A stretch of 19,926 bases of DNA from an uncultured Lachnospiraceae bacterium (GCA_910587305.1 CAJUKV010000056.1:1-19926); one strand, 5' to 3'; positions 7,409 through 14,771 are shown, counted from the first letter of the stretch. Program-made: numbers and translations. The notes: generated by a model from the letters alone, not told the origin.

Positions 7409-8575
7409 TTATCCTTCCAGTTCCTTAATCACTCCCACGATCACTTCCCTTAAGTCTTCTGAAAGCGTATCCTCCCGCACTGTTTCATAAAAGGCTTCAA
7501 AAAGCGCCAAGGCATCCTTTTTCTCTGCAAGCATCCGGTTCTGCCCGGAGCCCTGCGCCCCTTTGCCGGATAAATTACTATCCTCCCTCACAATCTGCAT
7601 CACATTAGGATACACGCTGCGCAATGTACCGATTGGGTCAATCAGCTCGCCTTTATCTGTGAGCACGGCCTGTATATAATCCTGCTGCCTGCCGCCTTTT
7701 GACGCTCCCTCCTCAAGCAGTTCTTTTAAGCTTCCCTTAATTTTTCTCATTTCACGTATCGGCCTAAGAGGCAGCTGTTTAACCTCCTTTTGGCCTTGCG
7801 CATTCAATGTAACCAGCAGCGCCGATTTCACCTGATTACATTCCCCAAAGGAATACTTGAGCGGCGAACCTGCATACCATATCGGATGATCGCCTATCTG
7901 CTGCGGCTTATGAATATGCCCAAGGGCCACATAATCAAAGCCCTGAAAGACAGAAGCGTCCACATTGTCAAGTCCTCCCACATGAATAGTGCTCTCGCCA
8001 TCCGACAACTCCGGCTCCCTTCCTGCATCCGTCACAAAAAAATGTGTGACAAGGACACGGTTACGGTTTTTCTTCTGTCTGCTTTCCGGCTCCGTATCGG
8101 TATTTTCCTCCTGCCAGTAGCGGGCAAGCAAACGCTCTGCCGCCTCCTGGCTTGTCCTTACTCCCACCTGGGCAGGCTTTACAAAAGGAAGAAGAACAAA
8201 TTCCGTCTCACAGTCTTTTCCCTTTATGCTGACCCTGGACGGCTTTTCCTTTAAAGTACCTGCAATATACACCCCCTGCTTACAAAGCAGGCTTTCCCCA
8301 AAGCTGATGCGCTCCGGTGAGTCATGGTTTCCGCTAATCATAATTACCTGAATACCGGCCCCGGATAATTCCGTCAGAAAACCGTCAAATAAAACCACCG
8401 CTTCCCCGGGTGGAATGGCCCGGTCATAAATATCTCCTGCAATCACAACCGCATCCGCCTGATTTGCCTTTGCCATGCCCAATAACTGTTCTAAGATAAA
8501 CCTTTGATCCTCGACCATGGAAAAGCCGTTCACTATTTTTCCGATATGCAAATCCGCAATATGTAAAAATTTCAT
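7409..8575 (-). CDS. sbcD: exonuclease SbcCD subunit D
   Basis: This 388-residue protein is the Mre11-type nuclease subunit of SbcCD, which cleaves DNA hairpins and trims ends with the SbcC (Rad50-like) ATPase. All phosphoesterase motifs are visible: DLH at residues 8-10, GDIYD at 47-51, GNHD at 82-85, a histidine in VTHFF near 178, and GHIH at 219-222. These residues bind the two manganese ions. The capping domain follows, ending with VIVGVIKELEG. I chose the ATG at 8575 because MKFLHIADLHIG is the family N-terminus and GGGGGA lies just upstream. An in-frame extension of 46 codons has no family similarity. The partner gene sbcC normally follows directly, often overlapping, but here the next 530 bases are non-coding and the next gene is unrelated. 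The length is normal and no frameshift is seen. Confidence 0.95.
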   Translation of the reverse strand: MKFLHIADLHIGKIVNGFSMVEDQRFILEQLLGMAKANQADAVVIAGDIYDRAIPPGEAVVLFDGFLTELSGAGIQVIMISGNHDSPERISFGESLLCKQGVYIAGTLKEKPSRVSIKGKDCETEFVLLPFVKPAQVGVRTSQEAAERLLARYWQEENTDTEPESRQKKNRNRVLVTHFFVTDAGREPELSDGESTIHVGGLDNVDASVFQGFDYVALGHIHKPQQIGDHPIWYAGSPLKYSFGECNQVKSALLVTLNAQGQKEVKQLPLRPIREMRKIKGSLKELLEEGASKGGRQQDYIQAVLTDKGELIDPIGTLRSVYPNVMQIVREDSNLSGKGAQGSGQNRMLAEKKDALALFEAFYETVREDTLSEDLREVIVGVIKELEG

Positions 8576-8583
8576 TTTTATTC

Positions 8584-8665
8584 CCCCTGCATACCGCAAG
8601 CTGTGCTTGCGGTACTGCCACCAATAAGTAGTTTGGAAGTTTACTTCCAAACTTATACCCCCTAA
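8584..8665 (-). promoter_or_regulatory. two hairpins in the sbcD leader
   Basis: ACCGCAAGC/GCTTGCGGT (9-bp stem, 3-base loop, about 8592-8612) lies directly before the sbcD ribosome binding site. GTTTGGAAGT/ACTTCCAAAC (10-bp stem, 2-base centre, about 8632-8653) lies just further out. Both are perfect. They could tune translation or RNA stability, or be small palindromic repeats. Confidence 0.5.
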
Positions 8666-8749
8666 TCCACATGCGGCTATTCCGTCAAATCCATATGTCT
8701 GCGCAGACTGCAAAATAGACTGTAAGCGCAGTATGGACTTTCAATAATG

Positions 8750-8841
8750 AAAGTATACAAAAAAATACTACCGGTTGCAACTTGCCAAAAATATTAACCC
8801 TCTTTGCCACCTTTACAGTTGAATCATGTTTTGTATACTTT
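8750..8841. promoter_or_regulatory. mirror-image divergent promoters for sbcD and the HAD gene
   Basis: The 13-mer AAAGTATACAAAA (8750-8762) recurs as its exact reverse complement at 8829-8841. Each copy supplies a TATACT -10 box reading outward. For the minus strand TTGCAA (8775-8780) lies 17 bases from its -10. For the plus strand TTTACA (8812-8817) lies 16 bases from TATACT (8834-8839). Each copy also holds the palindrome GTATAC. The arrangement fits a shared control region for the two divergent genes. Confidence 0.5.
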
Positions 8842-8964
8842 ACAAAACAATACAAACTCTGTAAGATAAACCTTAAGCACAAAACGCTGTCTGCCTTGCA
8901 GGTCAGCTTATTGCATTTTAACCATTTATAAAATTTGCCGCTTACTGGCAGCACGGAGGTTTTT

Positions 8965-9615
8965 ATGATACGAAACATTGTATTTGACATGGACGGCGTA
9001 CTGATTGATTCGGAAGCTTTGATTTTAGACGCCTGGAAAGAGGTTGCCGACGGGGAAAAAATTGCGGACATTGAACAAACCTTGTTGCAATGCATCGGCA
9101 TTACCGCGCCGAAGACGGAAGCCTTATTTTTCAGAACCTATGGAAACGATTTCCCTTATGAAAAATACAAAAAAATGGCGGGCAATATTTTTCAGAAAAA
9201 GATTCGCGACACCGGCCTGCCTGTGAAAACCGGCGTCTATGAGCTGTTTGCCTTTTTGAAGGAAAATCATTACAAAATCGGGCTGGCGTCCTCCACCCGG
9301 GAGGAGATTGTCCGAAAGGAAATGGAAAGCATTGGCCTGATTGATTATTTCCATGTAATCGTATGCGGGGACATGGTCTCGCACAGCAAACCCCATCCTG
9401 AAATTTATCTAAAGTCCTGTGAATTATTGGGCGTACAGCCCTCTGCGTGTTACGCCGTGGAGGATTCCCCAAACGGTATCCGCTCCTGCCACCGCGCGGG
9501 AATGAAGCCCCTGATGGTGCCTGATTTGATTAAGCCGGACGAAGAAATAAAGGGATTATTGTATCAGGAATTTGAGACATTGCTTGATGTACGGGATTTC
9601 CTTAAGCGGGAATGA
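8965..9615 (+). CDS. HAD family phosphatase, beta-phosphoglucomutase-like
   Basis: This is a 216-residue cytosolic hydrolase of HAD subfamily IA. The nucleophile loop FDMDGVLID carries the two catalytic aspartates at residues 8 and 10. A helical cap follows (residues about 16-85). Motif II is the serine in LASSTREE, motif III the lysine in SHSKPHPEIY, and motif IV the acidic pair in AVEDSPNGI. Relatives dephosphorylate sugar phosphates and similar small phosphate esters or isomerise beta-glucose-1-phosphate; the exact substrate is not readable. The start has GGAGG at 8955-8959 with a five-base spacer; an in-frame ATG ten codons earlier lacks one. A terminator overlaps the stop codon. A neighbouring decayed gene resembles sugar isomerases, which would fit carbohydrate metabolism, but the link is weak. 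Confidence 0.93.
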   Translation: MIRNIVFDMDGVLIDSEALILDAWKEVADGEKIADIEQTLLQCIGITAPKTEALFFRTYGNDFPYEKYKKMAGNIFQKKIRDTGLPVKTGVYELFAFLKENHYKIGLASSTREEIVRKEMESIGLIDYFHVIVCGDMVSHSKPHPEIYLKSCELLGVQPSACYAVEDSPNGIRSCHRAGMKPLMVPDLIKPDEEIKGLLYQEFETLLDVRDFLKRE

Positions 9616-9642
9616 TGCTATGCGTCATTCCCCCCATTTTTT
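9608..9642 (+). terminator. intrinsic terminator of HAD gene
   Basis: GGGAATGA (9608-9615, containing the stop codon) pairs with TCATTCCC (9625-9632), followed by CCCATTTTTT. Confidence 0.75.
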
Positions 9643-9686
9643 AGCATGTTTGCACTTTCTTCCATATCTACGTTTTCTCAATGTGT

Positions 9687-10120
9687 TTAAAGTTTCGTAC
9701 TTGTTGCTGGGAGAATTTCCATGGCGCGGGCAAACTGAAAACAGGCTTCCATATAGACAAGCCCTTTTCCGATTGCCGTTTCTTTTAAAATTCCGCTTTC
9801 ATCTTTCGTGAAATCCTTATAGTGAAGGGAATGAATACGGTCTTTGTTTCTCCACAGAAAAGCTTCCACTTCCGCACCGTTGTGCAGAAGAAGCCGGATG
9901 GGAGTCTGACCATCAGTTTCCGGACTCTGGGTAAGCCGTGTCAGACGGGGAGAGCTTCCGCATCCCGCAAAACCTCGTCCAGCCAGATACAGGGCTCAAT
10001 AAGCCGGTAACGCGCGTCATGAAGGGCTTTAAAAATTTTTCCGGATTTTCCGTCACAGATTTCCTGGATCAAACATCTGTACTCCACATCGCATAAGGAA
10101 GCTCCTGATATTTTTAGATA
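9687..10120 (-). pseudogene. frameshifted remnant, C-terminal part like sugar phosphate isomerase/epimerase
   Basis: Two minus-strand frames carry protein-like sequence joined by a shift near 9943. The downstream part (about 9687-9945) includes RIHSLHYKDFTKDESG and ETAIGKGLVYMEACFQFAR. This matches the end of TIM-barrel sugar phosphate isomerases, where an H-x-K-D-F metal/substrate strand is followed by an IGxG loop. It then ends early, without the usual last strand. The upstream part (about 9944-10120) is open but has no start codon or ribosome binding site, includes RYRLIEPCIWLDEVL, and I do not recognise it, so it may come from another gene. I read the region as decayed coding DNA. Confidence 0.45.
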
Positions 10121-10147
10121 AGTCCATTATAAGAAAAATAAGCGGAA

Positions 10148-10327
10148 TTGTATACAATATTTAGAGAAGATTCTTTCCGTGAAAATCTGGTAAAGCGGCT
10201 GTACCGGGAATATCCGGTACAATATAGCTATTACTACGAAGGGCAAAACAATGACAGATTCAAAGAAGTAAATGTTATTATACAGAGAGGTTTTTTACAA
10301 AATCCATTCCATAACGAAAGTTATTGA
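10148..10327 (+). pseudogene. unrecognised 59-codon ORF fragment without start
   Basis: A plus-strand frame is open for 59 codons from a TTG to a TGA. It reads like real protein (for example REDSFRENLVKRLYREYP and FLQNPFHNESY) and is rich in Tyr, Asn and Arg. There is no ribosome binding site or ATG, and stop codons close the frame just upstream. It shares reading frame and AT-rich composition with the interrupted ORF that starts 52 bases downstream. It may be the tail of a truncated gene. I cannot name a family. Confidence 0.3.
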
Positions 10328-10365
10328 GGTATAATATAATTATTGGAAAATCAGGATTCTTTCAT

Positions 10366-11059
10366 AAGGAGGATATATATGTTTTTTATTCAACGTAAAT
10401 GAATTCCGCATGAATCTCCAATAAATATGCATCGGGGATACGAGGATACAGAATCTGTTCAGCTGTATGGTAATATATTCGTTTGGAATATTGATTGGGT
10501 AGGCGTAAGAGCTGATTATATGTCTGGGTACTGTGATTGGTACAATATAGAAACCGGCACATATGGAAAATGGAGGACGCATCTGGGTAGTAGTAGTGCG
10601 CATATTCCTGTATTGGGAGTGAACGAAGAACTTTTTACATGCAAAGAATTTACAAAATACGATACAAGAAATATGCAATGGTATCTAGGCGATGATATAT
10701 GGATGCAAAAAGGCAGGCGATGATATGGTTATGAACAATCACCCTACAGATATGTTAGAAATCCATTAGGAAAAGGTAATATTTTACCTATAAAAATGGG
10801 CTATAATGCGTGGAGTATCATTTCTTCTGAAACGCAACAGGTATTGAGTTTAATTGGTTATCGCAAGGCTTCCTATTTTGGCACTGGTGTATCTGAAACA
10901 ATTTCATTTAAAGATTATATAGTTGATTTAACCTCTGACCAGGAAAAAAGGACTGTAATTTTAAATATTTATGAAAAAGATAAAAGCGGGAGAGAGTATG
11001 AACGAGGTGCGCAATTGACATTTGAGCAATTTTTGATACAGCATTGTTGGAATAGCTAA
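10366..11059 (+). pseudogene. unidentified ORF crossed by two in-frame TGA codons
   Basis: A perfect AAGGAGG (10366-10372) lies six bases before an ATG at 10379, but that frame meets TGA after seven codons (10400). The same frame then runs on for 106 codons to a second TGA (10721), and on again for 112 codons to 11059. The three parts together would give about 227 residues if both TGA were read as an amino acid. The internal ATG codons at 10427 and 10796 have no ribosome binding site, so the stops seem to interrupt one gene. The protein is rich in Tyr, Trp, Gly and Asn (for example VWNIDWVGVRADYM) and has no membrane helix or signal peptide. I do not recognise a family. Seven TGG codons are used normally. 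A 12-base repeat AGGCGATGATAT at 10687 and 10715 flanks the second TGA. Gene decay is the simplest explanation. Confidence 0.5.
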
Positions 11060-11073
11060 TATTATATCCAATG

Positions 11074-11100
11074 AAATTCCGTAAACGGAATTTATAAAAT
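11074..11100 (+). terminator. hairpin after interrupted ORF
   Basis: AAATTCCGT and ACGGAATTT form a 9-bp stem with a two-base centre about 15 bases past the stop. The tail is A/T-rich rather than a clean T-run. Confidence 0.35.
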
Positions 11101-11207
11101 GTGATGTGGACTATAACTTTCAGTTTATCGGGAAGTCAAAAATCACGCTACAAACCAAGGACCTACTTTTGCAGATTGCGTTTTGTTAATATAAAAGGGG
11201 AAAATTT

Positions 11208-11492
11208 GTGGAATTAAAATTCGAATGGGACGAGGAAAAAGACCGTATTAACCGCCAAAAACACGGCATATCCTTTGAAACGGCTTCGTACGTTTTTCGT
11301 GATGAGTATTACATAGAGATGTATGATTTCGAGCATAGTATAAATGAAGACCGTTATGTTGCAATCGGTATGGTTGGCAATCTGCTGTTTATTGTATTTA
11401 CTGAGCGTGGGGAAAATATCCGCTTAATCTCTGCAAGATTGGCAACGGAAAATGAAAGGAGGCTTTATTATGACCAAAACTTTTACAATTAA
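11208..11492 (+). CDS. brnT: BrnT family type II toxin
   Basis: This is a 94-residue protein matching BrnT ribonuclease toxins, which have a RelE-like fold and inhibit translation by cleaving RNA. The family opening FEWDEEKDRINRQKHGISFE is almost exact, with the W-D-x-x-K and KHG-I-x-F motifs. So is the later (R)YVAIGMVGNLLFIVFTERG strand and the ending RLISARLATENERRLYY, which holds the conserved R-I/L-I-S-A-R and E-R-x-x-Y residues. Translation starts at a GTG seven bases after AAAAGGGG. The stop overlaps the next gene by 23 bases, the normal toxin-first order for this family. It lies in an accessory, AT-rich region between decayed ORFs and an efflux operon. Confidence 0.92.
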   Translation: MELKFEWDEEKDRINRQKHGISFETASYVFRDEYYIEMYDFEHSINEDRYVAIGMVGNLLFIVFTERGENIRLISARLATENERRLYYDQNFYN

Positions 11493-11652
11493 GGATGGCC
11501 AGATGCCTACACAGGAACAATTGGAGGAAGTCAGAGCGGCGGCAAAACGGGAAATTCAATTTGATGAGGATTCTCCTGAACTGTCACCCGCAATGTATAA
11601 AGCATTCAAGTGTTCCATAGCACAGCGTAACAGGAAAAAGAAGAACGCATAG
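11470..11652 (+). CDS. short BrnA-like antitoxin
   Basis: This 60-residue protein is read from an ATG inside the end of brnT, with AAAGGAGG eight bases upstream. The position directly after brnT marks it as the antitoxin. The segment FDEDSPELSPAMYKAF resembles the D-x-P-E-L-T motif by which BrnA proteins hold BrnT. It ends in a basic tail RNRKKKNA and lacks the ribbon-helix-helix DNA-binding domain that longer BrnA proteins have. Either this is a short clostridial form or a truncated antitoxin that cannot autorepress. The frame stays open for 35 more codons after the TAG stop (to 11760), which may be a trace of a former longer protein or chance. Confidence 0.75.
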   Translation: MTKTFTIKDGQMPTQEQLEEVRAAAKREIQFDEDSPELSPAMYKAFKCSIAQRNRKKKNA

Positions 11653-11763
11653 AAATCCCATTATGAAGTAAACGCACTATTTCAGAATGTTCCGGCCCGT
11701 GTGCCTGAAACTAAATTAGAAATACCTAAAATGGGGTTATCAGCGAACAGACATCTCTGAAAC

Positions 11764-11808
11764 AGAGGAGCGGTGGCTTATAAGAGTCACCGTCTCCTCT
11801 AAATTTTT
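11764..11808 (+). terminator. intrinsic terminator after toxin-antitoxin operon
   Basis: AGAGGAG (11764-11770) pairs with CTCCTCT (11794-11800), extended inward by CGGTG against CACCG, then AAATTTTT. It separates the toxin-antitoxin genes from the efflux operon. Confidence 0.8.
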
Positions 11809-11876
11809 GCCATGACAGAAAGAAAAACGAGGGCTGTCGTCGGGTGCATTACTCTCTAAAAAATTTCAAAAAAGTC

Positions 11877-11907
11877 TTGCTTGTGACGTAACGTAATGAT
11901 TTATAAT
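11877..11907 (+). promoter_or_regulatory. MerR-type promoter/operator of the efflux operon
   Basis: TTGCTT (11877-11882) and TATAAT (11902-11907) are 19 bases apart. The spacer holds GACGTAACGTAA, close to the ACGT-repeat dyads found at promoters of MerR/TipA-type regulators. The first gene of the operon encodes such a regulator, so autoregulated, ligand-activated expression is likely. Confidence 0.75.
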
Positions 11908-11929
11908 ACATCACAAGAGGGAAACGATT

Positions 11930-12730
11930 ATGGCAAAACAAAGAGCAATACCACAAGGTTACATGACCGTCGGAGAGGTTGCAAGGAAAACAGGAGTTAC
12001 CGTCCGCACCCTGCAATATTATGATAAAGAGGGCCTGTTATCCCCGTCGTCGGAAAGCGAAGGCGGTCGCAGGCTTTATACGGATAAAGATTTGATTACG
12101 CTTCATCAGATTATCTCCCTGAAGTCATTGGGCTTTTCTCTGCATCATATCAAGGAACGCTTAATTTCTCTGGAAACGCCGGCTGATGTTGCAAACGCTC
12201 TTACCGAACAGGCTGACGACATACGCAGGGAAATCGGGCGGCTGACAGATTCTCTGACAGCAATAGAGCAGTTAAAAGAAGAAGTATTACAGATGCAGAC
12301 CGTCAACTTTAAAAAGTATGCGGATATTATCTTCAATCTGCAAATGAAAAATAATTCTTACTGTCTCATTAAGCGTTTCGACGACGAGATGCTCGACCAT
12401 ATCCATCATCAATTTGATAAAGAAAGCAGCCTGAATTTTATAGACAGATTTAACCTTTTGAGCGACCAGATTCTGCAGCTTCAAAAAGAAAATGTCCCCC
12501 CGGAAAGTCAAAAATGCCAGCAGGTTATAGAAAAATATTGGGGCCTGATTATGGAATTTACGAACGGCGATTTGGGTATATTGCATAAATTGATGGAAAT
12601 AGGCAACATTGACACCGCTGCAAATGCCTGGGAAGAAAAGCAAAAAAAGATAAACGACTATTTGGGGCCGGCTTTGGAACTCTATTTTTCAAAAAACGGG
12701 CTAAATCCCTTCGGGGAAACGGAACCATGA
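11930..12730 (+). CDS. MerR family regulator with TipAS-like antibiotic recognition domain
   Basis: This is a 266-residue regulator. Residues about 11-80 form the MerR winged helix-turn-helix, with YMTVGEVARKTGVTVRTLQ and then GGRRLYTDKDL as the wing. A coiled-coil helix runs over residues about 85-125. The helical C-terminal half (about 150-258), ending in LGPALELYFSKNGLNPF, fits the TipAS-type ligand domain that clamps onto antibiotics in TipA and relatives. The ATG is preceded by AAGAGGG. The stop (TGA at 12728-12730) lies 35 bases before the ATPase start, and the three genes form one operon. The 19-bp-spacer promoter upstream is its expected target, so the operon should be induced by a compound that the pump exports. 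Confidence 0.88.
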   Translation: MAKQRAIPQGYMTVGEVARKTGVTVRTLQYYDKEGLLSPSSESEGGRRLYTDKDLITLHQIISLKSLGFSLHHIKERLISLETPADVANALTEQADDIRREIGRLTDSLTAIEQLKEEVLQMQTVNFKKYADIIFNLQMKNNSYCLIKRFDDEMLDHIHHQFDKESSLNFIDRFNLLSDQILQLQKENVPPESQKCQQVIEKYWGLIMEFTNGDLGILHKLMEIGNIDTAANAWEEKQKKINDYLGPALELYFSKNGLNPFGETEP

Positions 12731-12765
12731 ATCGCATAAAAGCCCGTCATGCAGGAGGAGAGCAA

Positions 12766-13680
12766 ATGAGTGATATAATTCAAATCAATCATCTTAACAA
12801 AAGTTTTGGGAGCGTAAAAGCCGTTCGGGATTTAAGTTTCCGCGTGAAAGAGGGCGAGCTCTTTGCTTTTCTTGGCGTCAATGGAGCGGGGAAATCAACC
12901 ACAATCAATATCATGTGCGGACAACTGTCAAAAGACAGCGGGCGCATTTTCATTGACGGACACGATTTGGACGAGGATATGGATTTTGTCAAACGCGAAC
13001 TTGGCGTGGTGTTTCAATCTTCCGTCTTAGATTCCGCTCTTTCGGTTTATAACAATTTGGAAAGCCGCGCCGCTTTATATGGCATTACCGGAGCAGCGTT
13101 TCAGAAAAGGCTTTCCGAACTTGCGAAAATACTTGATTTCGAGGATTTATTGAAACGCACGGTTGGTAAATTGTCGGGAGGGCAGCGCCGAAGAATCGAT
13201 ATTGCAAGGGCTTTGTTTCATAAACCCAAAATTCTGATTCTTGACGAGCCCACCACAGGGCTTGACCCGCAAACCCGCAGATTACTTTGGAATGTCATAT
13301 CAGGTTTCCGCAAAAATGAAAACATGACCGTATTTCTGACCACCCATTATATGGAGGAAGCCGCAGAAGCGGACTATGTTGTCATTATTGACGATGGAAA
13401 AATATCCGCCAAAGGCTCTCCCCTTGAACTAAAAAATATTTATACCGGGGATTACATCATAGTCTACGGGGTAAGTGAAGACGCTGTCAGAAAACTTGGC
13501 GTAGAATATGAACAGATACAAAACGGTTATCGGCTTTCCGTTCCTGATACAAGGGCGGCTACCGATTTGATTCTTCACAATACTTGCCTGTTTCAAGATT
13601 ACGAAATCATAAAAGGAAAAATGGACGATGTTTTCCTTGCTGTTACAGGAAAAACATTGGCAGGAGGTTCGGAAAAATGA
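12766..13680 (+). CDS. ABC-2 type exporter ATP-binding protein
   Basis: This is a 304-residue cytosolic ATPase of the drug-export (DrrA-like) class. Walker A GVNGAGKS is at residues 37-44, the Q-loop glutamine at about 84, the LSGGQ signature at 136-140, Walker B LILDEP at 157-162, and the H-loop histidine in TTHYMEEA near 194. A C-terminal extension of about 75 residues is typical of DrrA-like ATPases. I chose the ATG at 12766 because GGAGGAG lies just before it; an ATG at 12727 overlapping the regulator stop would add 13 residues lacking family similarity. Its stop overlaps the permease start as ATGA, so the two are translationally coupled. The substrate is probably the ligand of the upstream regulator. 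Confidence 0.95.
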   Translation: MSDIIQINHLNKSFGSVKAVRDLSFRVKEGELFAFLGVNGAGKSTTINIMCGQLSKDSGRIFIDGHDLDEDMDFVKRELGVVFQSSVLDSALSVYNNLESRAALYGITGAAFQKRLSELAKILDFEDLLKRTVGKLSGGQRRRIDIARALFHKPKILILDEPTTGLDPQTRRLLWNVISGFRKNENMTVFLTTHYMEEAAEADYVVIIDDGKISAKGSPLELKNIYTGDYIIVYGVSEDAVRKLGVEYEQIQNGYRLSVPDTRAATDLILHNTCLFQDYEIIKGKMDDVFLAVTGKTLAGGSEK

Positions 13681-14573
13681 GTGCGTCTTTTATACTAATC
13701 AAAAGAAATATGAAACTGTTTTTCAAAGACAAAGGCATGTTCTTTACTTCTTTAGTAACGCCTGTTATTTTGCTTGTGCTCTACGTATCCTTTTTGGGAA
13801 ATGCGTACCGTGAGGGTTTTACATCTGATTCACCGGGCACATGCAAACTTTCGGAAAGCATAGTGGAAGGGCTGGTAGGCGGTCAGCTTATCTCCTCTAT
13901 TCTTGCCGTTTCGTGTGTCACGGTTGCTTTTTGTTCCAATATTTTAATGGTACAGGATAAGGCAAACGGTACGATAAGGGATTTAAGAATGTCCCCCGTA
14001 AAATCCGCTGCGCTTTCGGTGAGTTATTATATAGCGGCCCTGACCTCAACGCTTATCATCTGCTTCACTGCAACAGGCGTCTGTCTTGTTTATGTGGCCG
14101 TTGTCGGCTGGTATATGTCGCCTGCGGACATATTCTTTTTGTTTCTTGACATTTTACTCCTTGTTTTGTTTGGAACGGCGCTGTCTTCCATCGTTCACTT
14201 TTTCTTATCGACACAAGGACAAATTTCAGCGGTAAGTACCATCATCAGTGCGGGATATGGCTTTATTTGCGGCGCCTATATGCCTCTTTCATCGTTTAGC
14301 GAAGGATTACAAAAAATAGTTTCCTTTTTGCCGGGCACTTATGGCACGGCGCTTATCCGAAATCATGCAATGCAGGGCGTTCTTGGGGAAATGCAAAAAC
14401 AAAATGTTCCGGCAAGTATCATTGAAGAACTAAAGGATTCCCTTGACTGCAATCTCTATTTTTCAGGTAATCGGGTAAGCACATCAACAATGTATATGAT
14501 ACTGAGTATAACGATTATTGTATTGATTGGTATTTATGTTTTCCTGAACAAATCTGAAGAGTATGGGGGATAA
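13677..14573 (+). CDS. ABC-2 type transporter permease
   Basis: This is a 298-residue membrane partner of the preceding ATPase. It has the ABC-2 layout: a short cytosolic N-terminus (MSASFILIKRNMKLFFKDKG), a first helix near residues 22-44, a long outside loop, four central helices between about 80 and 220, another loop, and a final helix at about 270-292. The DKANGTIRDLRMSPVKS cytosolic loop and the PLSSFSEGLQKIVSFLPGTY segment are family hallmarks. The ATG overlaps the ATPase stop by four bases and has AGGAGG ten bases upstream. It is the last gene of the efflux operon; no classic terminator follows and the miniature-repeat copy at 14617 lies 44 bases on. Confidence 0.93.
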   Translation: MSASFILIKRNMKLFFKDKGMFFTSLVTPVILLVLYVSFLGNAYREGFTSDSPGTCKLSESIVEGLVGGQLISSILAVSCVTVAFCSNILMVQDKANGTIRDLRMSPVKSAALSVSYYIAALTSTLIICFTATGVCLVYVAVVGWYMSPADIFFLFLDILLLVLFGTALSSIVHFFLSTQGQISAVSTIISAGYGFICGAYMPLSSFSEGLQKIVSFLPGTYGTALIRNHAMQGVLGEMQKQNVPASIIEELKDSLDCNLYFSGNRVSTSTMYMILSITIIVLIGIYVFLNKSEEYGG

Positions 14574-14616
14574 AAATCAATGTCATTAAGTTAACGGCTG
14601 CGGACGCCGGGAGGAA

Positions 14617-14749
14617 AGTCAAGGACCCCGCAGCAAGCTGACGGGGCATCAAACTTGCAGCGCAGCAAGCTGCGGGGCAAAAGACCCTCGCGGCAGTCGC
14701 CAAATGGACATGCCAGTATGTCCGCCTGGCTCATTGCCCGCAAGAATAA
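14617..14749. repeat. diverged copy A of miniature repeat
   Basis: This segment matches copy B (16771-16920) in inverted orientation. Shared blocks, read on the plus strand here, are GTCAAGGA...CGCAGCAAGCTG, the nearly identical GACCCTCGCGGCAGTCGCC, and GGCTCATTGCCCGCAAGAATAA-like ends. It lacks the terminal inverted repeats of copy B and carries CGCAGCAAGCTG twice. Its central hairpin is GGACAT/ATGTCC (14706-14723), different in sequence from that of copy B but at the same place. It lies between the permease stop and the blaR1-like stop. Confidence 0.7.
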
Positions 14750-14771
14750 GTCACGAGGCCTGCCGAAATCT

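Larger units (their letters stand above)
8576..8964. other. intergenic region between sbcD and HAD gene
   Basis: The 389-base gap holds the sbcD leader hairpins, a GTCTGCGCAGAC palindrome near 8698, the mirror promoters at 8750-8841, and about 100 AT-rich bases before the HAD ribosome binding site. The minus-strand reading frame through 8685-9101 is antisense to the HAD gene start and is not supported. Confidence 0.6.

Noticed and set aside
7230..7490. 86-codon plus-strand ORF
   Set aside because: It overlaps the riboswitch-like unit and the end of sbcD on the other strand and has no ribosome binding site.
8685..9101. 138-codon minus-strand ORF over the HAD gene start
   Set aside because: It is antisense to the first 137 bases of a well-supported gene, covers a promoter region, has no good ribosome binding site and resembles no family.
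10379..11059. Selenocysteine explanation for the two TGA codons
   Set aside because: No convincing SECIS-like hairpin directly after either TGA was found by eye, the local protein has no redox motif, and the neighbouring ORFs are decayed.
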